DNA from: Amia ocellicauda
Taxonomy: Eukaryota > Chordata > Actinopteri > Amiiformes > Amiidae
Direction: 5' to 3'
Assembly: GCF_036373705.1 (NCBI RefSeq)
Contig: NC_089858.1
Location: 14,875,249-14,939,248 of the forward strand
DNA length: 64,000 nt
A model generated the notes under the pieces. It did no database searches. It had not been told where the DNA came from and saw only the letters and a program-made list of their open reading frames with translations. Each line of letters opens with the position of its first letter. Positions within the stretch are counted from its first letter, which is position 1. Positions 32,101 through 64,000 of this stretch are shown in pieces. Position numbers and translations under genes: made by a program.

Positions 32101-35100
32101 AGGAACACGGCAGGACAGAGAAAAAATGCAGAGAGAGCGGCAGAGCTGTGGCACGCCTTACATTTATAGTTTTCAAAGCCGCTGCGTTCTCAATCTTTTT
32201 ATTTCTGCTTGGTGTAGGGCAGAATCATCCTCCAAGATCTACCCATTTTACAAAAGAGGAAACAACAGCCTGACTGATTTTGGGAAGGTGAGGTGATCGT
32301 GCTTCAATTTGTAATTTGTTTATTTTCATGAATCGAGGGGGCGCTGTAATAAAGCGCCAGCCCCACACATTACTCCATAGGACTTATGGTTTAGTTAGCC
32401 GCTTCAGTGCAGCTCCTCCACATTGCATTACATCCCTCACTGCTGAGTCAGCCAGTCAGGCCTGCATTCAGCCGACCACCTCAGAGCTCACACTCTCAGT
32501 TACCATGTTGAGCTGCGCCAGGTTTACCCGAACGAAGCACATAGATGTAGAACACAATAAACACAACACAAATGCAGCAGTGTTGAGTAGCAGTCAGGGC
32601 TCTGGACTCTGGTGCGGAGGGTTGTGGGGTCAGTCCCAGATGGGGGACACTGCTGTTGTACCCATGAGCAAGACACTGTACCTAGATTGCTCCAGTACAA
32701 TGCCCAGCTGTATAAATGGGTAAAATGTAAAAATAATGTGATGTATCGTAACAATTGTAATTGATAAGGGTGTCTGCTAAGAAATTGAATAATAATAATT
32801 GAGCAATAAACAAGCAGTAAGTAATGGGAGATACAGACCTAATTAAGCTGACTTGCCCGCTGTGTGTATAATTTGTGTGTTGGTTTTTATGTGTGTGTCA
32901 CTCTGTAGGAGGTGGTGCTGGAGATGAACCGACTGGGCATGCTGATTGACCTGTCGCACAGCTCAAAGGGGACGGCCTGGGCGGTGCTGAATGTGTCCCG
33001 CGCCCCCGTCATCTTCAGCCACTCCTCTGCCGATGCGGTCTGTCCCCACATCCGCAACGTGCCCGATGACCTGCTGCTCAGAATGGTGAGGCGTGAACAC
33101 AGCCACCCGCGAGTGAGAGAGACACTAACTCGCCTAAATCACACCCTCCCACACAGCCACAATTCACACTCCAACACACACACCTGCACTTTATGTTTCT
33201 GTTGCACTTTCCTGCCAGAAAGAAACACGTGGCCTGATCATGGTGAACCTGTACAGTGACTTTGTGGCCTGCGGACAGAAGGGCAACATCTCCATTGTAG
33301 CAGGTGAGAAACACCGTCAGAGTTATATCATTTGTTAGAACCTGTTATGAACTCCATCTCCTTAGAGGTCTAACCAATGGGACTGTGCTCTTTTTTAATA
33401 TTTTCCTACTGGAATTAGTTTTTCTACAATAGGTTATAGAAATGTGTATCATTTCCATAATAATAATACAAAAAAAATCATAATCATAAGGTTGATTGTT
33501 AATGTATGTAGAAAGTCATCAGGTTAAGAAGATATTTTGGAACAATGAATAGCATCCCCTTTCAACTTCAAGTAATAACAGTGCTCACCTGAAGCCCTTG
33601 TTACCCCTGCTTGTCTTTCACAGACCATTTCGATCACATCAAGAAGGTGGCCGGTGCAGAGTCCATCGGGATCGGGGGAGACTACGACGGAGCCTCTGGG
33701 TACGAACTGGCTTCTTTCTCAGCTGTGCCACAGTGATCCCTTATCGTACCATGAATGATGCTAGGGTCAGAATATCTCCTAATCGTAAAATGTAGATGAT
33801 TAAATAAGTTGTATTGTGGGCTGCCCTGTTAGAGAGGATATCACACATCGTACAGGAGGCATTAAGTCAGAACGTGTGTCGCGTGTGTGGCCAGGTTCCC
33901 CGACGGCCTGGAGGACGTGTCCAAGTACCCGGCCCTTATCCAGGAGTTGCTGAGCCGAGGCTGGAGCGAGAACGAGCTGGCAGGGGTCCTGCGCAACAAC
34001 TTCCTGCGGGTGTTCGAGGAGGTGGAGCAGGTGAGTAGCGGTGGCCGCAGCGCTGGGCAGAGCCAGACTAACACACACTGAACACCACAATGTCAGCTGC
34101 CCATCACAATGTGCTGACTGAAATAGATCCATGGACTCATACAGTGAGGGGAAAAAGTATTTGATCCCCTGCTGATTTTGTACGTTTGCCCACTGACAAA
34201 GAAATGATCAGTCTATAATTTTAATGGTAGGTGTATTTTAACAGTGAGAGACAGAATAACAACAAAAAAATCCAGACAAACGCATTTCAAAAAAGTTATA
34301 AATTGATTTGCATGTTAATGATGATAAATAAGTATTTGACCCCTTCGACTTAGTACTTGGTGGCAAAACCCTTGTTGGCAATCACAGAGGTCAGACGTTT
34401 CTTGTAGTTGGCCACCAGGTTTGCACACATCTCAGGAGGGATTTTGTCCCACTCCTCTTTGCAAATCCTCTCCAAGTCATTAAGGTTTCGAGGCTGACGT
34501 TTGGCAACTCGAACCTTCAGCTCCCTCCACAGATTTTCTATGGGATTAAGGTCTGGAGACTGGCTAGGCCACTCCAGGACCTTAATGTGTTTCTTCTTGA
34601 GCCACTCCTTTGTTGCCTTGGCTGTGTGTTTTGGGTCATTGTCATGCTGGAATACCATCCACGACCCATTTTCAATGCCCTGGCTGAGGGAAGGAGGTTC
34701 TCACCCAAGATTTGACGGTACATGGCCCTGTCCATCGTCCCTTTGATGCGGTGCAGTTGTCCTGTCCCCTTAGCAGAAAAACACCCCCAAAGCATAATGT
34801 TTCCACCTCCATGTTTGACGGTGGGGATGGTGTTCTTGGGGTCATTCCTCCTCCTCCAAACACGGCGAGTTGAGTTGATGCCAAAGAGCTTGATTTTGGT
34901 CTCATCTGACCACAACACTTTCACCCAGTTCTCCTCTGAATCATTCAGATGTTCATTGGCAAACTTCAGACGGGCCTGTACATGTGCTTTCTTGAGCAGG
35001 GGGACCTTGCGGGCGCTGCAGGATTTCAGTCCTTCACGGCGTCGTGTGGTACCAATTGTTTTCTTTGTGACTATGGTCCCAGCTGCCCTGAGATCATTAA

Positions 35101-35905
35101 CAAGATCCTCCCGTGTAGTTCTGGGCTGATTCCTCACCGTTCTCATGATCATTGAAACTCCACGAGGTGAGATCTTGCATGGAGCCCCAGACCGAGGGAG
35201 ACTGACAGTTATTTTGCGTTTCTTCCATTTGCGAATAATCGCACCAACTGTTGTCACCTTCTCACCAAGCTGCTTGGCGATGGTCTTGTAGCCCATTCCA
35301 GCCTTGTGTAGGTCTACAATCTTGTCCCTGACATCCTTGGGCAGCTCTTTGGTCTTGGCCATGGTGGAGAGTTTGGAATCTGATTGATTGATTGCATCTG
35401 TGGACAGTTGTCTTTTATACAGGTAACGAGCTGAGATTAGGAGCACTCCCTATAAGAGAGTTTTGTTGTTATTCTGTCTCTCACTGTTAAAATACACCTA
35501 CCATTAAAATTATAGACTGATAATTTCTTTGTCAGTGGGCAAATGTACAAAATCAGCAGGGGATCAAATACTTTTTTCCCCTCACTGTATATGTATGTTA
35601 TCTTCCTGTACAAAATATTCCACAAATCCAATCATCATCATATTTGAGCAAGACTCACTTGGCTTTCTAGCAGGCCATTCTAAACGTCTCTCCGTTTTCA
35701 GGTACGCGATAAAAGTAAACGGCAGCTTCCCAGCGAATCACAGATCCCGCAGTCAGAGGCTGCGAACCCGTGTCGGCTGGTCCTGCGCCCACCACCCATC
35801 AACCCCCGGAATCACGCTGCCCACCCCGCTGTGCCCTGGCTCTTCACCGTCTCTGCTGTGTGCGCCACCCTTCACTCCTTCCTCTCTGGTGGCAGTACTA
35901 TATAA
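29146..35905 (+). CDS. dpep2: Membrane dipeptidase, DPEP2-like
   Basis: Zinc metallo-dipeptidase (M19) that cleaves dipeptides; family members hydrolyse leukotriene D4 and cystinyl-bis-glycine at the cell surface. Ten phased coding exons give 433 aa: 29146-29300, 29820-29946, 31234-31363, 31901-32042, 32218-32287, 32909-33085, 33219-33303, 33624-33699, 33895-34030, 35702-35905. A signal peptide with core [14 protein letters not shown] ends near residue 34. Metal and catalytic residues are all present: H53 and D55 (HND), E152 (EGGHS), H225 (DLSHS), H246 (FSHSS) and D315 (GGDYDG). The C-terminus has a hydrophobic tail (about 25 residues) consistent with a GPI-anchor signal. GLEDVSKYP and ELLSRGWSE fit DPEP2, but DPEP1 cannot be fully excluded. 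The start lies 4 bp after an acceptor, implying an untranslated first exon. The last intron carries a Tc1 element. Confidence 0.92.
32577..32803 (+). repeat. tRNA-derived SINE, near full length
   Basis: It begins with a tRNA-like head with box A/B-like segments (AGGGCTCTGGACTCTGG, then GTGGGGTCAGTCCC). A body with GGACACTGCTG and TGAGCAAG-ACTGTACCTAGATTGCTCC follows. It ends in a LINE-type tail (GATAAGGGTGTCTGCTAAGAAAT) and a short AATAATAA run. It sits in the dipeptidase intron between exons 5 and 6, in gene orientation. Confidence 0.8.
34142..35587 (-). mobile_element. Tc1/mariner element, copy 1 (about 1.45 kb)
   Basis: Flanked by TA on both sides (34140-34141 and 35588-35589), with terminal inverted repeats beginning CAGTGAGGGG. 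It is inserted in the last intron of the dipeptidase, opposite to gene direction. At the left end an inner direct copy of the tip motif (AAATAAGTATTTGACCCC, about 34325-34343) lies some 185 bp inside the outer one, giving Sleeping-Beauty-style IR/DR architecture. Compared with copy 3, the transposase 5' side has lost roughly 170 bp, including the second palindrome arm and the inner repeat. This is the least damaged of the three copies for coding sequence. Confidence 0.93.
34350..35362 (-). pseudogene. Tc1 transposase, one frameshift (copy 1)
   Basis: DD34E Tc1-type transposase of about 337 codons. The N-terminal paired-like helix-turn-helix region starts [10 protein letters not shown]. The catalytic landmarks are WSDET (first Asp), [10 protein letters not shown] (second Asp) and [10 protein letters not shown] (Glu), and the protein ends GFATKY. 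Near 34655 copy 1 has one G fewer than copies 2 and 3 (GATGG-TATT against GATGGGTATT), which shifts frame between the first and second catalytic Asp. The start is the Met in CCACCATGG context; the frame stays open further upstream, but the other copies show the same ATG. Confidence 0.9.
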
Positions 35906-36605
35906 CCTCTCCTGGGCTTGGCTCCTGACCTGTGTATGGCTAGTGTGCTTGAAATGTTATACATATCTGTACAGCAATAGCACAATGTAACATTATTGCA
36001 CGTCTGAAATTAGTTTTGCATGTAGCCTACTGTAGCACTTTACCTGACAGCATTACAAATCCTTACAAATGTGAATATAGTCCAGTTATAAGAGTCGCTA
36101 CATAAATCGAAGGCCTTTACTCTCACATTCTGGTGCAGTGCCTGTGGATTTGTATGGAAACAATGCATTAAACTAAAAATAATGTTATTAATCAGTAATA
36201 GAAGTTTGCTTCTGCTTCTAATAGTCTCATATTATTGAAATCTGAGAGCTGCCTTGCATTTGTGGCCTTTTTAAGTCACAGATTCCAGCCCGCTCGGAGT
36301 CCATGTTGAGAGTCCCCACCCCCCTCTACAATGTATTTTGCATATCTGTGACCATGTTTGTCTTTTCAGCCGTATAGAGTCAATAGTTACCCTAATATGT
36401 AAATTAAATTGTAGCCTTGGTAACTTCCTATTCCTCCTTCCTCTACAATGTGCAATGGTGCTTCTGCTTAAAGACACCCCCCCTCTTCTCAGGCCAGTGT
36501 CTGTGTATCAGAAAGGAAGGAAAACAAACGGCAGCCTGAGTCCAGCCGAAATGTGTTAAACCTGTCAGACCAGTGTGAGAGTGCTGTAATGCCTGAATGC
36601 ACTTT

Positions 36606-36716
36606 AATAAAACTCACTTCATTACAAGGGAGGAATGATGCTCCGCTCTCCCTTCACTGTCTTTTCTTGGACATTCTCCCTGGGAGGAAACTCAAGAATG
36701 TATATTTTACTTTATT
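36606..36716. terminator. Facing poly(A) signals of the dipeptidase (+) and SLC12A4 (-)
   Basis: AATAAA on the plus strand at 36606-36611 is about 700 bp past the dipeptidase stop. TTTATT at 36711-36716 reads AATAAA on the minus strand, about 1.03 kb past the SLC12A4 stop. If both are used, the two transcripts overlap or end within about 100 bp of each other. Use of these signals is inferred; other AT-rich candidates exist. Confidence 0.5.
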
Positions 36717-37744
36717 GGGTCTGTTTTTCATATTTGGTACAGTGTAAGCAGAAGCCTCATACAAGTCAACAATTTGCTGTTTAGAATTTACAGATATAAA
36801 AGTTCTCTTGAGCTCGGTTGTGGAAAGCAGGACAATACATTTCACCGCCCTGGAGCCAGGGTTGTTCACTTCAAGGTGCATTACTTCCAACACACACATC
36901 CATACTCCTATATACAAACACACATCCGCACTCTTATACACACATACAGATTTTCCACAGAGCTCCTCTGTGTTTTACCCACACACAGTCTTTTATACTA
37001 TTTGGGAAGATTTGGCGAATAAATAAGAAAATAAATAGGATCATCTTGTGTAATACAAATACCAGGAGACCCAGCCAAACAATTTCACCTGTGCTGAGCA
37101 AACTCATCTAGATTGTGTAGAATAAAAAAATCAAATTAAAAAATAGAAACCAGCAAAGGTTGTCACAAGCTGCTGTTGACCCTTTACTACGGTGGACTTC
37201 CACAGAATGCCAGAATGATTAATCTGAACTTCTTTCGGCCTTTGATGTCAAGCATCTCTTCAAGTTGCAAACAAATACATGAGATGTCTTTACAAGCCCC
37301 TCAGTTTAAAACTTCCTATTTACGTTTCAATAAACAATTCGGCTTCTGCTGTTAAAGTGGGATCGAGAGCATGAGCAGGGTCTGGTCATCGGCCGCGTGG
37401 AGAGGAAGTGACATCATAACATTTCCAAGATTGATGGATTGATTCTTTTACAGTGACTGCAGAACCACAAAGGGTTTTTGTCTTGTACAGATATGTATCC
37501 TAGAGGAAGGCAATGAAGTCTGTTGAAATCCAATGCAAATTCAAATGCAAATCCCATGTTGTTTTCAGAATACCATTTAAACTCTGATACTGCATATTCT
37601 AACTCCTTGATTTCAAATATAGAAAAAATAGTCTATGTATATGTATGCCCCTCAATGGGATACAGTTCTCACTGGAATGGGTGTCCGGTGGAGCAGACAG
37701 GTGAAGGGTCCCGTGCGCTCTGTCGCGCTGCGCCTCGGCTGCTC

Positions 37745-60213
<22,469 letters not shown>

Positions 60214-60824
60214 CCTTTCCGTCCCACTCCCAGAAGAGGTTCAGTTCATAGTCTGGCGGGTCGAACCTGCCCTGCTACTCAACTGCCCTGCTGCCGCGGC
60301 ACTGTGCTCACACTGCAGCCCTCCGTTCCCAGAGGGATTAACTGCTGTGGAGACCAATAGGGCTTCTCTAGGGAGGACAGAGTGGGTGGCAGTGGAATTC
60401 CTGTCAGAGCAGTTTGGCACCGACCCGGTCTCTGTGCTCCGACTCCGCACTGCGAACTGATGGGATGCGCAGCACACATGAAAGTAGGGCACACTTTCAC
60501 AGCATGTACATAGTCGGACATCTATTTTCTAAAGCATCCCGGCACGTAAGTACATGCTATAGCAGCAACCTACAGATACAAGGGACAATCTCAACAGAAA
60601 ACTCATTAAACTGGCTGATGTTTTTCATTGTTACAGGGGGCATCCATCAAAGGGAGCTTTTGTGAAGACTGTGTGAATTCTGCTCCCTGCACACATGCTA
60701 TGCTGATATGAAAATGTGAAAATATAGTTATGAAGCAGACTTTTTTTATATAGCAGGAAACAGCAGTGTAACTATCTATGTAAGTACATAACTCAAATGA
60801 ACTAAATTCTGCCAAGAAAAAAAA

Positions 60825-60855
<31 letters not shown>

Positions 60856-62403
60856 ATAACCTCAACTCCCGTGAGGAGTGTATTCATGTTTGGTAACGAC
60901 AAAACAGCCCAGGGCACTTGCAAGATAGACACCGTGGGAGATGTCTGTGCACAAGCCCGTGCCTTTAACATTATGGGTTGCAGGGTCTACTCTTGATGCG
61001 TCTTTCTGAATTTATTTTTGATATAGTTATTAACGACACAGATCTGGGGTTCAACGAACTGAAATAAGACAGACAGACAGCTGGCCAGTGCAACCCACTG
61101 CCCTGCTCCAGCTGTCTGAAGAATGAGGATGTGATTCATGGGGGGAAAATAACATGAAGATTAATAAATAATTAAATATAAAGTTAAAAGAAATATGACT
61201 AGTTAATGCTGCCCTCTGCTGTTTTCTATCCAGAACTACACCACCAAACTTGGCAGTATAAACAAAACAGCACTGACTGGAGCTCAGAGCAGTCCTATCA
61301 AAAACAGAGGTGCACACAAAGGCTCCTGCTAACAGACAGCAACGGGAACACAGTTGCATCCTCACTGCCTAGGATGGATGCACTCAGGGAATAACTGCAA
61401 ACCTCCATAACTCCTGGAATGCAATGTTCAAGGGTCTTTTTCCCCCTCATTGAATTTAGTGTTCATGGTGAATTTCTTCAGGTGAGCATTTCATTCCTTC
61501 CCTGCAGTATCTGGGCTCAGGTGTGTGGAGTCAGTCTGTCGGAGCACGTCACTTTCATTGACCCAGAGCCCCCTGCACCCAGGCCTCACTGTGACCGAAT
61601 TCGGGTTTCTAATTAAACAGCGGGGTGCATATTAGAGGGATATTAAAAACAACCTGCTGGAGGCCCGCTGCTCAGCTGTGTGCAGGAAGGGGACAAGGGT
61701 TTAAATGACAAGTCTGAACAAGTCAAAAAGAATGCCTTTCAGTTCCCAGATCAAAGAAAGTCAGCAGAATTATGCTGCCAGATCTATCAAATCATGCTAC
61801 CTGGCAGAAAGAAATCAGGGGGGTGTATTTAAGTGCCGAATGCCAAATCATTTCAAACAGTTATGCATAAATAATCCCAGGCACTTTTGCATTTAAACAC
61901 AACAACCCTTACTGGGTTAATGGTTGACTGAGGAAGAGACTAGCCCAAGCCTCTGCAGTCCAACATGAAGAGTAGGACGAGTTTTAGATTCCTGGAAACC
62001 TCTCTGGGATTTAATGGCCATACTGTCATTAAAGGCATTAATTCATCTCTCTTCTTTTTTATGTTTTGTCCACTTACACTTTTATATTTATATTTTAATT
62101 CTTCTTCTCTACTCTAGTGATTTACCACTAACACGCATCTAAGCACTATACATCTTTCAGCAAAAATTCCTTACAAGTCTTAAGTTCATGTTTTGCTTTA
62201 GTTTTATTATGGAGGGAAGGCTACAGGTCTCAGATGAGTTGGCACAAGCATAGACAGGAATAAATTTGTATTCCTGCGTTTGTAACAGGAGCCGGTTTCC
62301 TGCAGTGGTCCTCGGTATCCAGCCTGCTTCTATATACATAGACATATACATATACACATATATATATATACACATACACACATATATATATATATATATA
62401 TAT

Positions 62404-62441
<38 letters not shown>

Positions 62442-62451
62442 TACACACACA
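60214..62451. other. SLC12A4 upstream region
   Basis: No further coding exon is recognised. GC-moderate sequence around 60214-60480 may be promoter or 5' UTR of the transcript starting with the short exon. An (AAT)n/(ATT)n self-complementary run lies at about 60824-60856. A (TA)n/(CA)n tract occupies about 62330-62451 and abuts the third Tc1 copy. Confidence 0.5.
62330..62451. repeat. (TA)n and (CA)n microsatellite
   Basis: Alternating TATA and CACA tracts run directly into the Tc1 end at 62452. Frames rich in Cys, Tyr, Ile and Val here are repeat translations. Confidence 0.9.
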
Positions 62452-64000
62452 CAGCGAGGGAAAAAAGTATTTGATCCCCTGCTGATTTTGTACGTTTGCC
62501 CACTGACAAAGAAATGATCAGTCTATAATTTTAATGGTAGGTGTATTTTAACAGTGAGAGACAGAATAACAACAAAAAAATCCAGAAAAACGCATTTCAA
62601 AAAAGTTATACATTGATTTGCATGTTAATGAGGGAAATAAGAATTTGACCCCTTCGACTTAGTACTTGGTGGCAAAACCCTTGCTGGCAATCAAAGAGGT
62701 CAGACGTTTCTTGTAGTTGGCCACCAGGTTTGCACACATCTCAGGAGGGATTTTGTCCCACTCCTCTTTGCAGATCCTTTCCAAGTCATTAAGGTTTCGA
62801 GGCTGACGTTTGGCAACTCGAACCTTCAGCTCCCTCCACAGATTTTCTATGGGATAAAGGTCTGGAGACTGGCTAGGCCACTCCAGGACCTTAATGTGCT
62901 TCTTCTTGAGCCACTCCTTTGTTGCCTTGGCTGTGTGTTTTGGGTCATTGTCATGCTGGAATACTCATCCACGACCCATTTTCAATGCCCTGGCTGAGGG
63001 AAGGAGGTTCTCACCCAAGATTTGACACTACATGGCCCTGTCCATCGTCCCTTTGATGCGGTGCAGTTGTCCTGTCCCGTTAGTAGAAAAACACCCCCAA
63101 AGCATAATGTTTCCACCTCCATGTTTGACGGTGGGGATGGTGTTCTTGGGGTCATTCCTCCTCCTCCAAACACAGCGAGTTGAGTTGATGCCAAAGAGCT
63201 CGATTTTGGTCTCATCTGACCACAACACTTTCACCCAGTTCTCCTCTGAATCATTCAGATGTTCATTGGCAAACTTCAGACAGGCCTGTACATGTGCTTT
63301 CTTGAGCAGGGGGACCTTGCGGGCGCTGCAGGATTTCAGTCCTTCACGGCGTAGTGTGTTACCAATTGTTTTCTTGGTGACTATGGTCCCAGCTGCCTTG
63401 AGATCATTAACAAGATCCTCCTGTGTAGTTCTGGGCTGATTCCTCACCGTTCTCATGATCATTGAAACTCCACGAGGTGAGATCTTGCATGGAGCCCCAG
63501 ACCGAGGGAGACTGACAGTTATTTTGTGTTTCTTCCATTTGCGAATAATCGCACCAACTGTTGTCACCTTCTCACCAAGCTGCTTGGCGATGGTCTTGTA
63601 GCCCATTTCAGTCTTGTGTAGGTCTACAATCTTGTCCCTGACATCCTTGGGCAGCTCTTTGGTCTTGGCCATGGTGGAGAGTTTGGAATCTGATTGATTG
63701 ATTGCTTCTGTGGACAGTTGTCTTTTATACAGGTAACGAGCTGAGATTAGGAGCACTCCCTTTAAGAGAGTTCTCCTAATCGCAGCTCGTTACCTGTATA
63801 AAAGACACCTGGGAGCCAGAAATCGTGCTGATTGATAGGGGATCAAATACTTATTTCCCTCATTAACATGCAAATCAATGTATAACTTTTTTGAAATGCG
63901 TTTTTCTGGATTTTTTTGTTGTTACTCTGTCTCTCACTGTTAAAATACACCTACCATTAAAATTATAGACTGATCATTTCTTTGTCAGTGGGCAAATGTA
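62452..64000 (-). mobile_element. Tc1/mariner element, copy 3 (right end off window)
   Basis: The left end reads CAGCGAGGG, and no TA precedes it because a (CA)n tract abuts it directly. An inner direct repeat (GAGGGAAATAAGAATTTGACCCC, 62630-62652) and its counterpart on the other side (63838-63861) show the complete IR/DR layout. The right terminal repeat is cut by the window edge, probably a few tens of bases from its tip. Confidence 0.92.
62659..63672 (-). pseudogene. Tc1 transposase, two nonsense codons (copy 3)
   Basis: Full-length in outline ([10 protein letters not shown] to GFATKY equivalent), with all three catalytic motif regions present. It is interrupted by TAG in place of a Tyr codon after DRAM (63028-63030) and by TGA in place of Trp before VFQHD (62965-62967). 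No frameshift is apparent between these points. Confidence 0.88.

Noticed and set aside
60241-60492. Open frame upstream of the SLC12A4 short exon as an extended N-terminus
   Set aside because: It does not resemble KCC N-termini and is in a frame that does not join exon 2; it is treated as 5' flank.
62230-62517. Tyr/Ile-rich and Thr/His-rich frames
   Set aside because: They come from the (TA)n/(CA)n microsatellite beside Tc1 copy 3.

Overview
This is nuclear DNA from a ray-finned fish. Its genes have many small exons with vertebrate GT-AG splice sites. It carries fish-type Tc1/mariner, hAT and tRNA-derived SINE repeats and many (CA)n, (AAT)n and (GAT)n microsatellites. The SINE tail, ending in a TAAG-TCGCCCTGG-AAGGGC motif before an (AAT)n run, is one I associate with early-branching ray-finned fishes such as gar, bowfin, sturgeon or elopomorphs. 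I cannot name the species.

Layout, left to right. (1) The first two coding exons of ESRP2, an epithelial splicing regulator, lie on the minus strand at 1570-2549, and the rest is off the left edge. A CCAAT/GC-box promoter follows at 2941-3009. (2) About 9.5 kb with no gene I can support. (3) Two tandem intronless leukotriene-B4-receptor-like GPCR genes, both minus strand (12511-13530 and 15246-16265). (4) A CpG-containing divergent promoter region near 17.4-17.7 kb, then AMFR/gp78 on the plus strand (13 coding exons, 18120-23941, 619 aa) with a long 3' UTR. (5) A gene-free stretch with two hairpin repeats. (6) A DPEP2-like membrane dipeptidase, plus strand (10 coding exons, 29146-35905, 433 aa). 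(7) SLC12A4/KCC1, minus strand (24 coding exons, 37745-60213, 1059 aa), converging tail-to-tail on the dipeptidase. (8) A third Tc1 copy running off the right edge.

The three multi-exon genes could be joined exon by exon with reading phase kept at every junction. ESRP2, DPEP2 and SLC12A4 also lie close together on human 16q22.1, and AMFR is on human 16q, so this looks like a conserved 16q-type block. The genes form no single pathway: they cover RNA splicing, chemoattractant sensing, ER-associated degradation, peptide/leukotriene hydrolysis and K-Cl cotransport. One possible link is that DPEP-family enzymes hydrolyse leukotriene D4 while the tandem receptors resemble leukotriene B4 receptors; this is only inference.

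Mobile DNA is concentrated in introns. There are three decayed copies of one Tc1 family with IR/DR-type ends and an internal palindrome containing divergent TATA boxes. There is also an internally deleted member of a second Tc1-like family, a hAT MITE with a perfect 8-bp target duplication, a hAT transposase remnant, SINEs, and an unclassified repeat present twice inside SLC12A4. I did not find a wholly new gene system. The strongest observations are apparent gene conversion between the two receptors, a short alternative-type first exon for SLC12A4, and the palindromic promoter architecture of the Tc1 family.
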